From NCBI RefSeq assembly GCF_000236805.1, contig NZ_AGFX01000046.1, positions 35,425 to 99,424 on the forward strand: DNA of 64,000 nt. The letters run 5' to 3'. Below are positions 19,824 to 29,187 of the stretch, in pieces (position 1 is the stretch's first letter; each line of letters opens with the position of its first letter). The notes below the pieces were generated by a model, which saw only the letters and a program-made list of their open reading frames with translations, did no database searches and was not told the origin of the DNA. This DNA comes from Paenibacillus peoriae KCTC 3763. Its GTDB lineage: Bacteria > Bacillota > Bacilli > Paenibacillales > Paenibacillaceae. Made by a program: the position numbers and the translations under genes.

Positions 19824-20686
19824 ACATACCAACTTTTTATCAACGCAGCTATCGAATGGGGGATGCTGAGCTTACACTCGGACAAGCCACACAGATCATG
19901 GGTATACTGAATGTGACTCCGGATTCATTTTCCGATGGGGGAATGCATGATAGTCTGGAGCTGGCTGTTTTACATGCTTTGAAGCTGGTGGAGGATGGGG
20001 CCGACGTGATTGACATTGGCGGAGAATCTACACGCCCGGGCCATGAACCGGTAGGAGTGGAAGAGGAGCTGGCTCGGGTCATTCCGGTCATCCAGGCGAT
20101 CCATCGTATCGCACCGCACATTCCGTTATCGGTGGATACTTACAAAGCCGAGGTCGCCCAGCAGGCACTTGAAGCAGGGGCCCATATCATTAATGATGTG
20201 TGGGGGTTTAAGGCAGACCCCGACATGGCGCGTGTTGCTGCAGAGTTCGATTGTCCAGTCATTTTGATGCATAATCGTCATGATCGCAACTATACCGATT
20301 TGGTACCCGATATGCTGGCTGATTTAAAAGAAAGCATCAGCTTTGCACTGGATGCAGGTGTACGCGAGGAACAGATCATCTTAGACCCGGGCATCGGTTT
20401 TGCCAAGGATTACGATGAAAACATTCATGCCATGACTTCTCTTGATACATTGAGTCAGCTAGGCTTTCCGCTGTTATTGGCTACGTCGCGCAAAAGATTT
20501 ATCCGTACAGCACTCGATTTGCCTGTGGATGATGTGGTGGAGGGTACAGCGGCTACGGTTGCCTTTGGCATTGCCCAAGGGTGCCAGATTGTGCGTATAC
20601 ACGATGTGGCGCAAATCAAGCGCACGGTACGTATGTGTGATGCGATGGTGTACGGGTCTAAAAATGCACTGAGTTATGGTGGGTAA
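19820..20686 (+). CDS. folP: Dihydropteroate synthase
   Basis: 288 residues from GTG 19820, coupled to pabC. It condenses 4-aminobenzoate with dihydropterin pyrophosphate and is the sulfonamide target. Both signatures are present: MGILNVTPDSFSDGG (about residues 29-43) and DIGGESTRPG, followed by NDVWGF and LDPGIGFAK. The next folate gene, folB, is 416 bases away, an unusually large gap for this operon. Confidence 0.97.
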   Translation: MNIPTFYQRSYRMGDAELTLGQATQIMGILNVTPDSFSDGGMHDSLELAVLHALKLVEDGADVIDIGGESTRPGHEPVGVEEELARVIPVIQAIHRIAPHIPLSVDTYKAEVAQQALEAGAHIINDVWGFKADPDMARVAAEFDCPVILMHNRHDRNYTDLVPDMLADLKESISFALDAGVREEQIILDPGIGFAKDYDENIHAMTSLDTLSQLGFPLLLATSRKRFIRTALDLPVDDVVEGTAATVAFGIAQGCQIVRIHDVAQIKRTVRMCDAMVYGSKNALSYGG

Positions 20687-20723
20687 AGCCCGCTTCATGA
20701 ATGATTTGATCCTACGATCGCTG

Positions 20724-20779
20724 TTGCAACGGGATTCTTTGAATTGGTAAAACATATGACTGTAAGAATCCCGTTGCAA
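20724..20779. repeat. Perfect 16-base inverted repeat in the folP-folB gap
   Basis: TTGCAACGGGATTCTT (20724-20739) and its exact complement (20764-20779) flank a 24-base loop. There is no T-run directly after, so it is not a classic terminator; it may be the outer end of a larger structured intergenic element. Confidence 0.85.
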
Positions 20780-20904
20780 AGGCGAGCGCTACGCTTCTCC
20801 GGATTCAAATCCTTCATTCCGCTACAACGCACCATAAAGTCACTGTATTTTTAGAGAGGAATTTATGTAAGATAAACGAAAAAAAATAGTAGAACGAGAA
20901 CGAA

Positions 20905-21020
20905 GTGGACGGAATGGTGCTGTACAAGCGAAGCGGTCGCCTTTGTGCCCGGATTTCAACCATTTTAGCCTAATACAAGGAAATCTGGGCACAACAGCGA
21001 TGGGAAGTACCATCCGACCG
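20905..21020. repeat. Long imperfect hairpin element between folP and folB
   Basis: The inner arms 20943-20957 and 20980-20994 pair over 15 bases with one G-U wobble around a 22-base loop. The outer arms CGGAATGGTGCT (20910-20921) and AGTACCATCCG (21006-21016) also pair imperfectly. No open frame crosses it. It looks like a mobile or repeated intergenic palindromic unit or a structured RNA; copy number elsewhere cannot be judged here. Confidence 0.6.
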
Positions 21021-21102
21021 CGTAGTGGCGCCGTGTGTACACCTTTAGTTGAGTTGAGCTTATTTAGAAAGAGTCAAATATAAACAGAGGGGGCTATCCA
21101 CG

Positions 21103-21465
21103 ATGGATAAAATGGTTTTGCATCGTATGGAGTATTACGGATATCACGGCGTGTTTCCCGAGGAACGCAAGCTGGGACAGATTTTCTACATTGATTTGGA
21201 ATTGGAGCTTGATCTGCGTGAGGCGGGCGAGCAGGACGCATTGGACAAAACGGTAAATTACGCTGAGGTGCATTACACCGTTAAAGATATTGTAGAAAAG
21301 GAATCTTACCAATTGATTGAAGCTTTAGGCGAACGTATTGCATCTTCTCTACTGGACACTTATACTAGTGTAAATGCACTGACTGTTAAAGTCACAAAGC
21401 CGCATCCGCCGTTTGATATTCATTTTGAGGGCGTGACGGTTGAGCTTTATCGCGCAAGAAAGTAG
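21103..21465 (+). CDS. folB: Dihydroneopterin aldolase
   Basis: 120 residues, with AGAGGGGG upstream. It cleaves dihydroneopterin to hydroxymethyl-dihydropterin. The family start MVLHRMEYYGYHGVFPEER carries the substrate-binding Tyr and Glu; VNYAEVHYTVK and the C-terminal VTKPHPPF (active-site Lys) are present. Full length. It is followed eight bases later by folK. Confidence 0.96.
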   Translation: MDKMVLHRMEYYGYHGVFPEERKLGQIFYIDLELELDLREAGEQDALDKTVNYAEVHYTVKDIVEKESYQLIEALGERIASSLLDTYTSVNALTVKVTKPHPPFDIHFEGVTVELYRARK

Positions 21466-21473
21466 GAACGTAC

Positions 21474-22031
21474 ATGAACGCACATTCGACCTCTGAGGCA
21501 TCAGAGGCTTATATTGCTTTAGGGGCTAATTTGGGGGAGCGTGAGCATACCCTGTATGAAGCCATCACGGCGCTGGACGAACATCCCGGTATACGGGTGT
21601 TGCGTTGCTCCAGCCTGTACGAGACAGAACCTGTCGGGTATCTGGATCAGCCTTCTTTTTTGAATATGACGACAGTCGTATCTACAACACTTGCTCCCGG
21701 GGAGCTTCTGGCTTTTATGCTGGAGGTGGAAAGTCGTCTGGGTAGAGTAAGGCATATTCCTAACGGTCCGCGTACGATTGATCTGGACTTGTTATGGATG
21801 GAAGCCGCGCAGCTGGTTACACCGGATTTGGAGCTTCCCCATCCCCGCATGTTGGAGCGTGCTTTTGTGCTTGTGCCATTGGCTGACATCGTTCCGAACC
21901 AAGATCCATCCGGTCTGTACAGTATCGTGCATACTGCATTGAATTCATTGGATGGAAAGGATGGCATACAATTTTGGAAAACATGCAGCTGGCGCAACGA
22001 CTCCGAGCCTTCCGAAAGCTTAAAGGAATGA
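21474..22031 (+). CDS. folK: Hydroxymethyl-dihydropterin pyrophosphokinase
   Basis: 185 residues. It transfers pyrophosphate from ATP to 6-hydroxymethyl-dihydropterin. Signatures: YIALGANLGERE near the N-terminus, YETEPVGYLDQPSFLN, and the metal/ATP motif GPRTIDLDLL (about residues 98-107) followed by LPHPRMLERAFVL. The end overlaps the small HTH gene by 58 bases. Confidence 0.96.
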   Translation: MNAHSTSEASEAYIALGANLGEREHTLYEAITALDEHPGIRVLRCSSLYETEPVGYLDQPSFLNMTTVVSTTLAPGELLAFMLEVESRLGRVRHIPNGPRTIDLDLLWMEAAQLVTPDLELPHPRMLERAFVLVPLADIVPNQDPSGLYSIVHTALNSLDGKDGIQFWKTCSWRNDSEPSESLKE

Positions 22032-22174
22032 CGCAGCAGGAATTGGCTAAGCGAACCGGCATATCCTTGGCCGTATTGGGTGCTGTGGAGCGAGGTAATC
22101 GCACAGTAGAGCCTGACATGTTGAGCATTATTGCCCAAGCGCTAGAAATTGAAGTCCGGGAACTGACGGAATGA
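21974..22174 (+). CDS. yazB: Small HTH protein YazB (Xre/Cro family)
   Basis: 66 residues from TTG 21974, or 63 from ATG 21983; either start is inside folK. It is a single helix-turn-helix domain (RAFRKLKGMTQQELAKRTGI) with little else. B. subtilis yazB has the same size and location between folK and dusB. It is presumably a DNA-binding regulator, but no target is known and I see no obvious palindrome next to it. Confidence 0.85.
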   Translation: MENMQLAQRLRAFRKLKGMTQQELAKRTGISLAVLGAVERGNRTVEPDMLSIIAQALEIEVRELTE

Positions 22175-22220
22175 CGATAAGTGTACGATATATATAGAAG
22201 GCATAAAGGAGTGAACAGAT

Positions 22221-23249
22221 ATGTTGAAAATCGGCGGTATCGAAATGAAAAACCAAGTCGTACTGGCTCCGATGGCGGGCGTGTGCAACCCTGCCTTTCG
22301 CCTGATTGCCAAGGAATTCGGTACAGGTCTGGTATGTGCGGAAATGGTTAGTGATAAGGCGATTATTCACGGGAATAAACGTACGCGCGAGATGCTGTTT
22401 GTGGATGAGCGTGAGAAGCCGCTTAGCCTGCAAATTTTCGGGGGAGATCGTGAGTCCTTGGTGGAGGCGGCGAAGGTCGTAGATCAGGAGACGAACGCGG
22501 ATATTATTGACATTAATATGGGCTGCCCCGTTCCCAAGGTGACCAAATGTGATGCAGGTGCTCGTTGGCTACTCGATCCAAATAAGATTTATGAAATGGT
22601 GTCTGCTGTAGTGGAATCCGTAAGCAAGCCGGTGACGGTGAAAATGCGCATCGGTTGGGATAGCGAGCATATTTATGCCGTAGACAACGCCCGCGCCGTA
22701 GAACGGGCTGGAGGTCAGGCCGTCAGCGTGCATGGCCGCACGCGGGAGCAGTTGTATACAGGGCATGCGAACTGGGACATTATAAAAGAGGTTAAAGAAG
22801 CAGTTTCAATCCCTGTAATTGGGAATGGTGATGTGGCATCACCGGAAGATGCCCGCCGCATGCTGGATCTGACCAATTGTGATGGTGTTATGATTGGACG
22901 CGGCGCTCTGGGTAACCCGTGGATGCTGTACCGTACGATTGAATATTTGCAAACAGGTAAGCTTTTGCCTGATCCATCACCGGAAGAAAAAATCCGTATT
23001 GCTATTCTGCACATGGATCGTCTGGTGGCACTGAAAGGTGAAGCAGTGGCCGTCCGCGAAATGCGCAAGCATCTGGCGTGGTACCTTAAAGGACTAAAAG
23101 GCTCTGCGCGCATTAAGGATGTCATTATGGAAGAAACCAAACGTGATGATATGGTGCGTATTTTGGATCAATTTGTATCTCAATTGCACATGGTAGAAAA
23201 CGATGAACCTTCTGCAAGCGTTGCTTCTCCTGCTGCTGTTGCGCAATAA
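22221..23249 (+). CDS. dusB: tRNA-dihydrouridine synthase
   Basis: 342 residues, AAGGAGTG upstream. A flavoenzyme reducing uridine to dihydrouridine in tRNA D-loops. The FMN-barrel start VLAPMAGVCNPAFR, catalytic Cys in NMGCPVPKV, VTVKMRIGW, SVHGRTREQLYTG and IGNGDV are all present. It is at the yacF position of B. subtilis, before lysS. Confidence 0.95.
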   Translation: MLKIGGIEMKNQVVLAPMAGVCNPAFRLIAKEFGTGLVCAEMVSDKAIIHGNKRTREMLFVDEREKPLSLQIFGGDRESLVEAAKVVDQETNADIIDINMGCPVPKVTKCDAGARWLLDPNKIYEMVSAVVESVSKPVTVKMRIGWDSEHIYAVDNARAVERAGGQAVSVHGRTREQLYTGHANWDIIKEVKEAVSIPVIGNGDVASPEDARRMLDLTNCDGVMIGRGALGNPWMLYRTIEYLQTGKLLPDPSPEEKIRIAILHMDRLVALKGEAVAVREMRKHLAWYLKGLKGSARIKDVIMEETKRDDMVRILDQFVSQLHMVENDEPSASVASPAAVAQ

Positions 23250-23276
23250 TGAAGTCGTTTCTCCCTTTGTGCACGA

Positions 23277-23305
23277 TTGACTTTTCCAATTGCTTGCCCT
23301 ATAAT
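23277..23305 (+). promoter_or_regulatory. Strong sigma-A promoter for greA
   Basis: TTGACT, a 17-base spacer and perfect TATAAT, giving a leader of about 150 bases before greA. No riboswitch fold was recognised in the leader. Confidence 0.75.
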
Positions 23306-23463
23306 CGTTCAGTATAAAATCTTGATGTATGCTACTAATCGTGTGCAGCTTTTAAGACAACAGCAGGAAATGTTCTCATTCCCTCAGAGTGGCATATGAT
23401 GTTTTGAAAGCGTGCATTCCGATGCACTTTTAAACTTTTCCCATGACAGGAGAATCGGTTAAG

Positions 23464-23940
23464 ATGAGCGATAAAGAAGTCATTTTGACACAGGAAGGCC
23501 TTAGAAAGCTCGAAGATGAGCTTGAGAACTTAAAGTCCGTCAAACGCCGCGAAGTGGCGGAACGGATTAAGGTAGCCATCGGATACGGGGATATCAGTGA
23601 GAACTCCGAGTATGAGGATGCAAAGAACGAGCAGGCTTTTATTGAAGGCCGTATTATTACACTGGAAAAAATGCTACGCAATGCCCGCATTATCAATAGC
23701 GATGAAATTGACACCGAAGTTGTGGGAGTAGGCGCAACTGTAACCGTTGAAGATTTGGAATTTGGAGATATAACAGAATATGCGATCGTCGGTTCCGCTG
23801 AATCCGATCCGCTTCAGAACAAAATTTCCAATGAAAGTCCGGTTGGCAAGGCAATTCTTGGCAAGAAAAAAGGAACTGTTGTGGATGTAACCGTTCCAGC
23901 AGGTGTTATTCAATATAAAATTGTGGATATCAAGAAATAA
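23464..23940 (+). CDS. greA: Transcription elongation factor GreA
   Basis: 158 residues from ATG 23464, the usual family length; an in-frame ATG at 23443 would add seven residues. GreA enters the RNA polymerase secondary channel and stimulates cleavage of backtracked RNA. The N-terminal coiled coil has the acidic tip [10 protein letters not shown] (about residues 41-50), and the C-terminal FKBP-like domain contains [13 protein letters not shown]. In B. subtilis greA is elsewhere, so its place before lysS is a lineage difference. Confidence 0.97.
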   Translation: MSDKEVILTQEGLRKLEDELENLKSVKRREVAERIKVAIGYGDISENSEYEDAKNEQAFIEGRIITLEKMLRNARIINSDEIDTEVVGVGATVTVEDLEFGDITEYAIVGSAESDPLQNKISNESPVGKAILGKKKGTVVDVTVPAGVIQYKIVDIKK

Positions 23941-23966
23941 GAAACGGACCTTGGAATTAAATTCAA

Positions 23967-23991
23967 AAGCTTCCACAAGGAAGCTTTTTTT
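23967..23991 (+). terminator. Rho-independent terminator after greA
   Basis: AAGCTTCC pairs perfectly with GGAAGCTT around an ACAA loop, with a T-run. Confidence 0.9.
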
Positions 23992-24040
23992 CCTACACCC
24001 GGGCGGTCCCCGGCCCGTTTACTCATAATGAAGGAGCTGA

Positions 24041-25570
<1,530 letters not shown>

Positions 25571-25592
25571 AATAACATAACATTATGAATAT

Positions 25593-25636
25593 AGAGGATC
25601 AGCCGGGCTTCTTTCCCGTGTCTTGTTCCTCTTTTT
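25593..25636 (+). terminator. Terminator after lysS
   Basis: AGAGGA/TCCTCT outer stem with an inner CGGG/CCCG stem, followed by five T. Confidence 0.7.
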
Positions 25637-25665
25637 CATAAGAATGGATGGAGAGAGTATTTCTA

Positions 25666-27003
25666 ATGAAACGCAGCGTCAAGCTTGCCCGGTTTGCATC
25701 GCCTCCTTTTATATTGGTCATCGGATATTTGCTGATTATTGCATTAGGCACTTTGCTGCTGATGCTTCCTATTTCCAATCATAGTGGACATGTTCCCCAT
25801 TGGATTGATTCGCTGTTTATGTCTGTTTCGGCTGCTTGTGTTACCGGATTGGTCGTGGTGGACGTCAATTCAACCTATACGATGTTTGGAGAAACCGTCA
25901 TTATGATGCTGATGCAGCTGGGCGGGCTGGGTTTTATGACCTTGGCGACCTTGTTTGCATTGTTGCTGGGGCGACGATTGTCGTTGAAGGATCGGCTGCT
26001 GCTGAAGGAAGCGATTAATGCCGACAGCATGGAGGGAATTGTGCGCATTATTCGCAAGGTGCTGATCTTCTCTTTTACCATTGAGGCGATAGCTGCCGTA
26101 GTCATGGCTTTGCGGTGGATGAGGGAGATGCCTGTCGGACAAGCGATATACTATGGAATATTCCACTCGGTATCTCTTTTTAATAATGGAGGATTTGACC
26201 TGTTTGGGAGAAGTTTCCAACAGTATGCCGGAGATTTTGTATTTAATATAATTGCATCTGTGCTTGTCATTTCAGGGGGATTGGGTTTTATTGTACTGAG
26301 TGATCTGTTTGATTTTCGCCGCACCCGGAGACTGAGCCTTCATTCCAAAATGGTGTTAAGTGTGTCGGGTGCGCTTATAGTGATCGGAGCGTTGGTTATA
26401 TTCATTTTTGAGTTTACTAATGCACGTACCCTGGGTTCATTGAATTGGGAGGGGAAATTGTACGCTTCTGTCTTTCAATCTGTATCTACACGATCCTCAG
26501 GAACAAGCACAGTAGATATCAGCGGCTTGAGACAGGCCAGTCAGTTCTTTATCATGCTGCTGATGATTATCGGAGCTTCACCGGGCTCTACCGGGGGCGG
26601 AATCAAAACAACCACATTCCTGCTGATGATTGGTGCATTGTTGGCCGTCATGCGAGGTCAGAAGGAAATTGTGTTCTTCCGCCATAGGGTTCCCAACGAT
26701 ATCATGATGCGGGCGCTGACCATTATTATTCTGGCACTTTTTATATACTCGATTGTTGTTATGCTGCTCTTAATGACAGAGGATGCACCTTTTCTCTCCC
26801 TCGCATTTGAGGCAGCTTCCGCCATCGGAACGGTAGGATTGTCCGTAGGAGTAACGCCGGGACTGTCTGACGCAGGCAAGCTGATCATTTGTGTGACCAT
26901 GTTTATTGGCCGAATTGGTCCTCTTACGATTGCTTATGCGCTTCGTCCACGTTCGACCAAGACGCTGTACCGTCGCCCCGAAGGGCATATCGTAATTGGA
27001 TAG
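25666..27003 (+). CDS. ktrB: Potassium transporter, KtrB/TrkH family
   Basis: 445 residues from ATG 25666 (an in-frame ATG at 25648 is less likely). Ktr/Trk transporters import K+ through four pseudo-repeated M1-P-M2 units in one chain. Many hydrophobic segments are visible, and each unit keeps a selectivity-filter Gly: SAACVTGL, SLFNNGGFDL, STRSSGTSTV and SAIGTVGLSVG. GASPGSTGGGIKTTT is a TrkH-family landmark. No KtrA-type regulatory gene is adjacent, so its partner must be elsewhere. It ends with a strong terminator. Confidence 0.93.
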   Translation: MKRSVKLARFASPPFILVIGYLLIIALGTLLLMLPISNHSGHVPHWIDSLFMSVSAACVTGLVVVDVNSTYTMFGETVIMMLMQLGGLGFMTLATLFALLLGRRLSLKDRLLLKEAINADSMEGIVRIIRKVLIFSFTIEAIAAVVMALRWMREMPVGQAIYYGIFHSVSLFNNGGFDLFGRSFQQYAGDFVFNIIASVLVISGGLGFIVLSDLFDFRRTRRLSLHSKMVLSVSGALIVIGALVIFIFEFTNARTLGSLNWEGKLYASVFQSVSTRSSGTSTVDISGLRQASQFFIMLLMIIGASPGSTGGGIKTTTFLLMIGALLAVMRGQKEIVFFRHRVPNDIMMRALTIIILALFIYSIVVMLLLMTEDAPFLSLAFEAASAIGTVGLSVGVTPGLSDAGKLIICVTMFIGRIGPLTIAYALRPRSTKTLYRRPEGHIVIG

Positions 27004-27019
27004 CTTAATAGTAAGAAAA

Positions 27020-27059
27020 GATGCATCCGTGCTGATTAACACGGGTGCATCTTTTTTTT
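27020..27059 (+). terminator. Rho-independent terminator after ktrB
   Basis: GATGCATCCGTG pairs with CACGGGTGCATC (one mismatch) around an eight-base loop, with eight T. Confidence 0.93.
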
Positions 27060-27289
27060 CATTAACATCATCTAATGTGCAGCATATCATGAAAAGTACC
27101 CTGCTTGAGATTAAGAGGCAACAACGGCCTGAAAAGCTAGCTTTTTGAAGAAAAATGGCTATTTGTTTCCTTTTATGTAATTTTAGACAGAATACTAGGA
27201 ATTTTATGTATGATATTGTATGATAATGGGCGGGGAAGGGGGGGAGCTGAGGTAATTACTAAACTCTAAGCTGAAAGGAATCATTCATT

Positions 27290-27817
27290 ATGTATTTGTT
27301 TATTATTTTTGCTGAAGTTTTGTTCTGGGTTTTTGTTGTTTTAGGGTTGATCGCAAGATATATGTTTGGCAAGAAGAAATTAGGCGGCCTTCTTTTGCTG
27401 TGTACTCCAGTCATTGATATCCTGCTACTGATTGCGGTGTTCATCACGGTGAGCAGTGGGATGGAGATTACGACCGCTACTGGCTTGGCGGCCTGCTATC
27501 TAGGTATCACGGTAGCATTTGGTCAAAGGCTGATTAAATGGGCGGATGTGCGGTTCTCTTATTGGTTCGGCAAGGGGCCGAAGCCCAAACCCAAATATGG
27601 TGCCGCGCATGCCAAAGAGGAACGGACGGTTTGGCTGCTTCACCTCTTGGGCTGGGCTATTGGCAACGCTTTATTGCTCGCCATCATTGTGTATGTAGGT
27701 GATCCACAGCGTACGGCCTCCTTGGATGGACTTATGAGAACATGGGCAGTCGTTCTGGTAATCGACTTTATTGTCTCCTTTAGCTATACTTTGGCTCCTA
27801 GGAAAAATAAGAGATAG
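27290..27817 (+). CDS. Integral membrane protein of unknown function
   Basis: 175 residues from ATG 27290 with AAAGGAATC upstream. I see about five hydrophobic segments (near 2-22, 32-55, 60-78, 112-132, 146-166) and a basic, proline-rich cytoplasmic loop GKGPKPKPKYG in the middle. No catalytic or transport motif is recognised. It stands alone between the ktrB terminator and the lipopeptide operon. The 286 bases before it are AT-rich, with a possible TATGAT box near 27208. A perfect GTTTCAT-ATGAAAC hairpin (27834-27853) follows without a T-run. Confidence 0.7.
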   Translation: MYLFIIFAEVLFWVFVVLGLIARYMFGKKKLGGLLLLCTPVIDILLLIAVFITVSSGMEITTATGLAACYLGITVAFGQRLIKWADVRFSYWFGKGPKPKPKYGAAHAKEERTVWLLHLLGWAIGNALLLAIIVYVGDPQRTASLDGLMRTWAVVLVIDFIVSFSYTLAPRKNKR

Positions 27818-28329
27818 CCTAAAGAGAGATTAGGTTTCATTCTTGGATGAAACAAGGGACAATCACTCAGGATGTTCGAATCGGGAGGAACGTTGAGGGT
27901 GAAAAATGAAGTCGTCACTTCCGTTAGTTGATAAACCTGCTGCTATTGCAGAGATATTTATAGAATATGTAGATTATATATTGGACCCGCTTTGACAGTC
28001 ACCTCATGTACGCTTCCATTTTTTTACTCCCATCGATTCCTTCCGATTTGAACACAGACAAAATAGAATCAGCACGGTTATGACTACGGTCATCTTTGCG
28101 CGAATTACATAGGGTCCAAGCGCATGTTTTTGCTAGTTGGCAGGACAAGCTATCGGATAAAACGCGCTTGAATCCCCGAAGGAAAGGGGCTCGTGATTAC
28201 AGTCGAACTCATTCGAAAAATAGCGTTTTTCCAATCTTCATGAAGTTTCAATGAATCCTTGTATTTGACAAAAATGGTGATTGTTCAACTTTGGCAACTA
28301 ACATGATAATATTGCCAGAAAACATTACA
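27818..28329. other. Gene-poor spacer ahead of the lipopeptide operon, with possible gene relics
   Basis: No full gene is visible. A 29-codon frame (27906-27995, start MKSSLPLVDKPAA) has a GGGAGGAACG site about 10-20 bases upstream, and on the minus strand an open stretch without a start runs roughly 28190 to 27999. Both could be remnants of deleted genes or chance. A TTGACA lies at 28266 without a good -10. GAAAAA/TTTTTC arms form a small hairpin near 28219. Confidence 0.4.
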
Positions 28330-28351
28330 TATGTCTATGAATGTAGACATA
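28330..28351. promoter_or_regulatory. Operator-like dyad upstream of fusG
   Basis: TATGTCTA and TAGACATA form a perfect eight-base inverted repeat around a six-base centre. It resembles a dimeric repressor site (GntR/TetR-like spacing); the cognate regulator is not encoded in the window. Confidence 0.55.
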
Positions 28352-28353
28352 AA

Positions 28354-28378
28354 AAATAAGTATCTTATTTGTCGAAAA
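28354..28378 (+). promoter_or_regulatory. AT-rich palindrome abutting a perfect Spo0A box before fusG
   Basis: AAATAAG-TAT-CTTATTT (28354-28370) is a perfect palindrome, and TTTGTCGAAAA (28368-28378) contains the exact Spo0A core TGTCGAA. They lie 27-50 bases before the GTG start of fusG, so bound Spo0A or AbrB could block or tune transcription. A possible -10 GATAAT (28306-28311) lies upstream with a poor -35. AbrB control of fusaricidin operons is reported; direct Spo0A binding here is inference. Confidence 0.55.
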
Positions 28379-28404
28379 ATGTAAAAAAAAGAAAGGTGGT
28401 TTAT

Positions 28405-29175
28405 GTGGCTGTACTGCTGAGCGGTAAGAACATTTTGATTATGGGCGTGGCTAATAACAGGAGTATTGCCTGGGGGACTGCCCAATCTTTAGCGGCTGAA
28501 GGGGCAAATCTCATTTTTACCTACGAAAATGAGAGAGTTGCAGATCGGGTGCTAAAGCTCGTTGAAACGATTCCGGGGTCCATGGTCTGTCCCTGCAATG
28601 TACAGAGCGACGAAGAGCTTGATGCACTGGCGGATTTTCTAAAGGAGAAGGTTGGCGTCCTGCATGGTTATTTTCATAGTGTTGCCTATGCTAAGGCTGA
28701 GGACTTGGATGGCCTGTTCGTCGACACCTCTCGTGAGGGATTCTCCATTTCCCAGGATATCAGCGCCTACTCTCTGGCTGCGGTTTCCAGGCGGATTTAC
28801 CCGCTGATGACGGAGGGTGGGAGTATTGTCACCATGACGTATATTGGCGCAGAACGAGCGATCCAAAATTACAATGTTATGGGTGTGGCAAAGGCTTCAC
28901 TGGAAGCCAGCATGCGCTATTTGTCGAACGATTTGGGGACTTACGGCATTCGTGTAAATGCGATTTCGGCTGGCCCCATACGAACCTTGGCCGCCTATGG
29001 TATTAAGGATTTTAGCACGATGCTCAAGCATATTGAAGAGATTACGCCTTTGCGCAAGACGGTCGATACGTCTGAAGTCGGGGATACCGCGTTGTTCTTA
29101 TTTTCCCATTTATCAAGAGGTATTACGGGTGAAGTTATTCATGTGGATGCCGGTTACCATATTACGGGGATGTAA
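28405..29175 (+). CDS. fusG: Enoyl-ACP reductase (FabI-like), lipid-tail gene FusG
   Basis: 256 residues from GTG 28405, chosen because AAAGGTGG lies five bases upstream and because it gives FabI numbering. It is a short-chain dehydrogenase fold of the FabI branch: NAD-binding GVANNRSIAWG near residue 14, catalytic Tyr146, Tyr156 and Lys163 (YNVMGVAK), and SAGPIRTLAA. It should reduce enoyl-ACP during synthesis or extension of the acyl chain that caps the peptide. It is the first gene of the seven-gene operon and is 12 bases from fusF. A general housekeeping fabI role cannot be excluded, but the context makes a dedicated copy likely. Confidence 0.88.
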   Translation: MAVLLSGKNILIMGVANNRSIAWGTAQSLAAEGANLIFTYENERVADRVLKLVETIPGSMVCPCNVQSDEELDALADFLKEKVGVLHGYFHSVAYAKAEDLDGLFVDTSREGFSISQDISAYSLAAVSRRIYPLMTEGGSIVTMTYIGAERAIQNYNVMGVAKASLEASMRYLSNDLGTYGIRVNAISAGPIRTLAAYGIKDFSTMLKHIEEITPLRKTVDTSEVGDTALFLFSHLSRGITGEVIHVDAGYHITGM

Positions 29176-29187
29176 GGAGGGAACGCT

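Noticed and set aside
28369-28404. TTG start giving fusG 12 extra residues
   Set aside because: The region is the Spo0A box and ribosome site; GTG 28405 has a good Shine-Dalgarno and restores FabI residue numbering.
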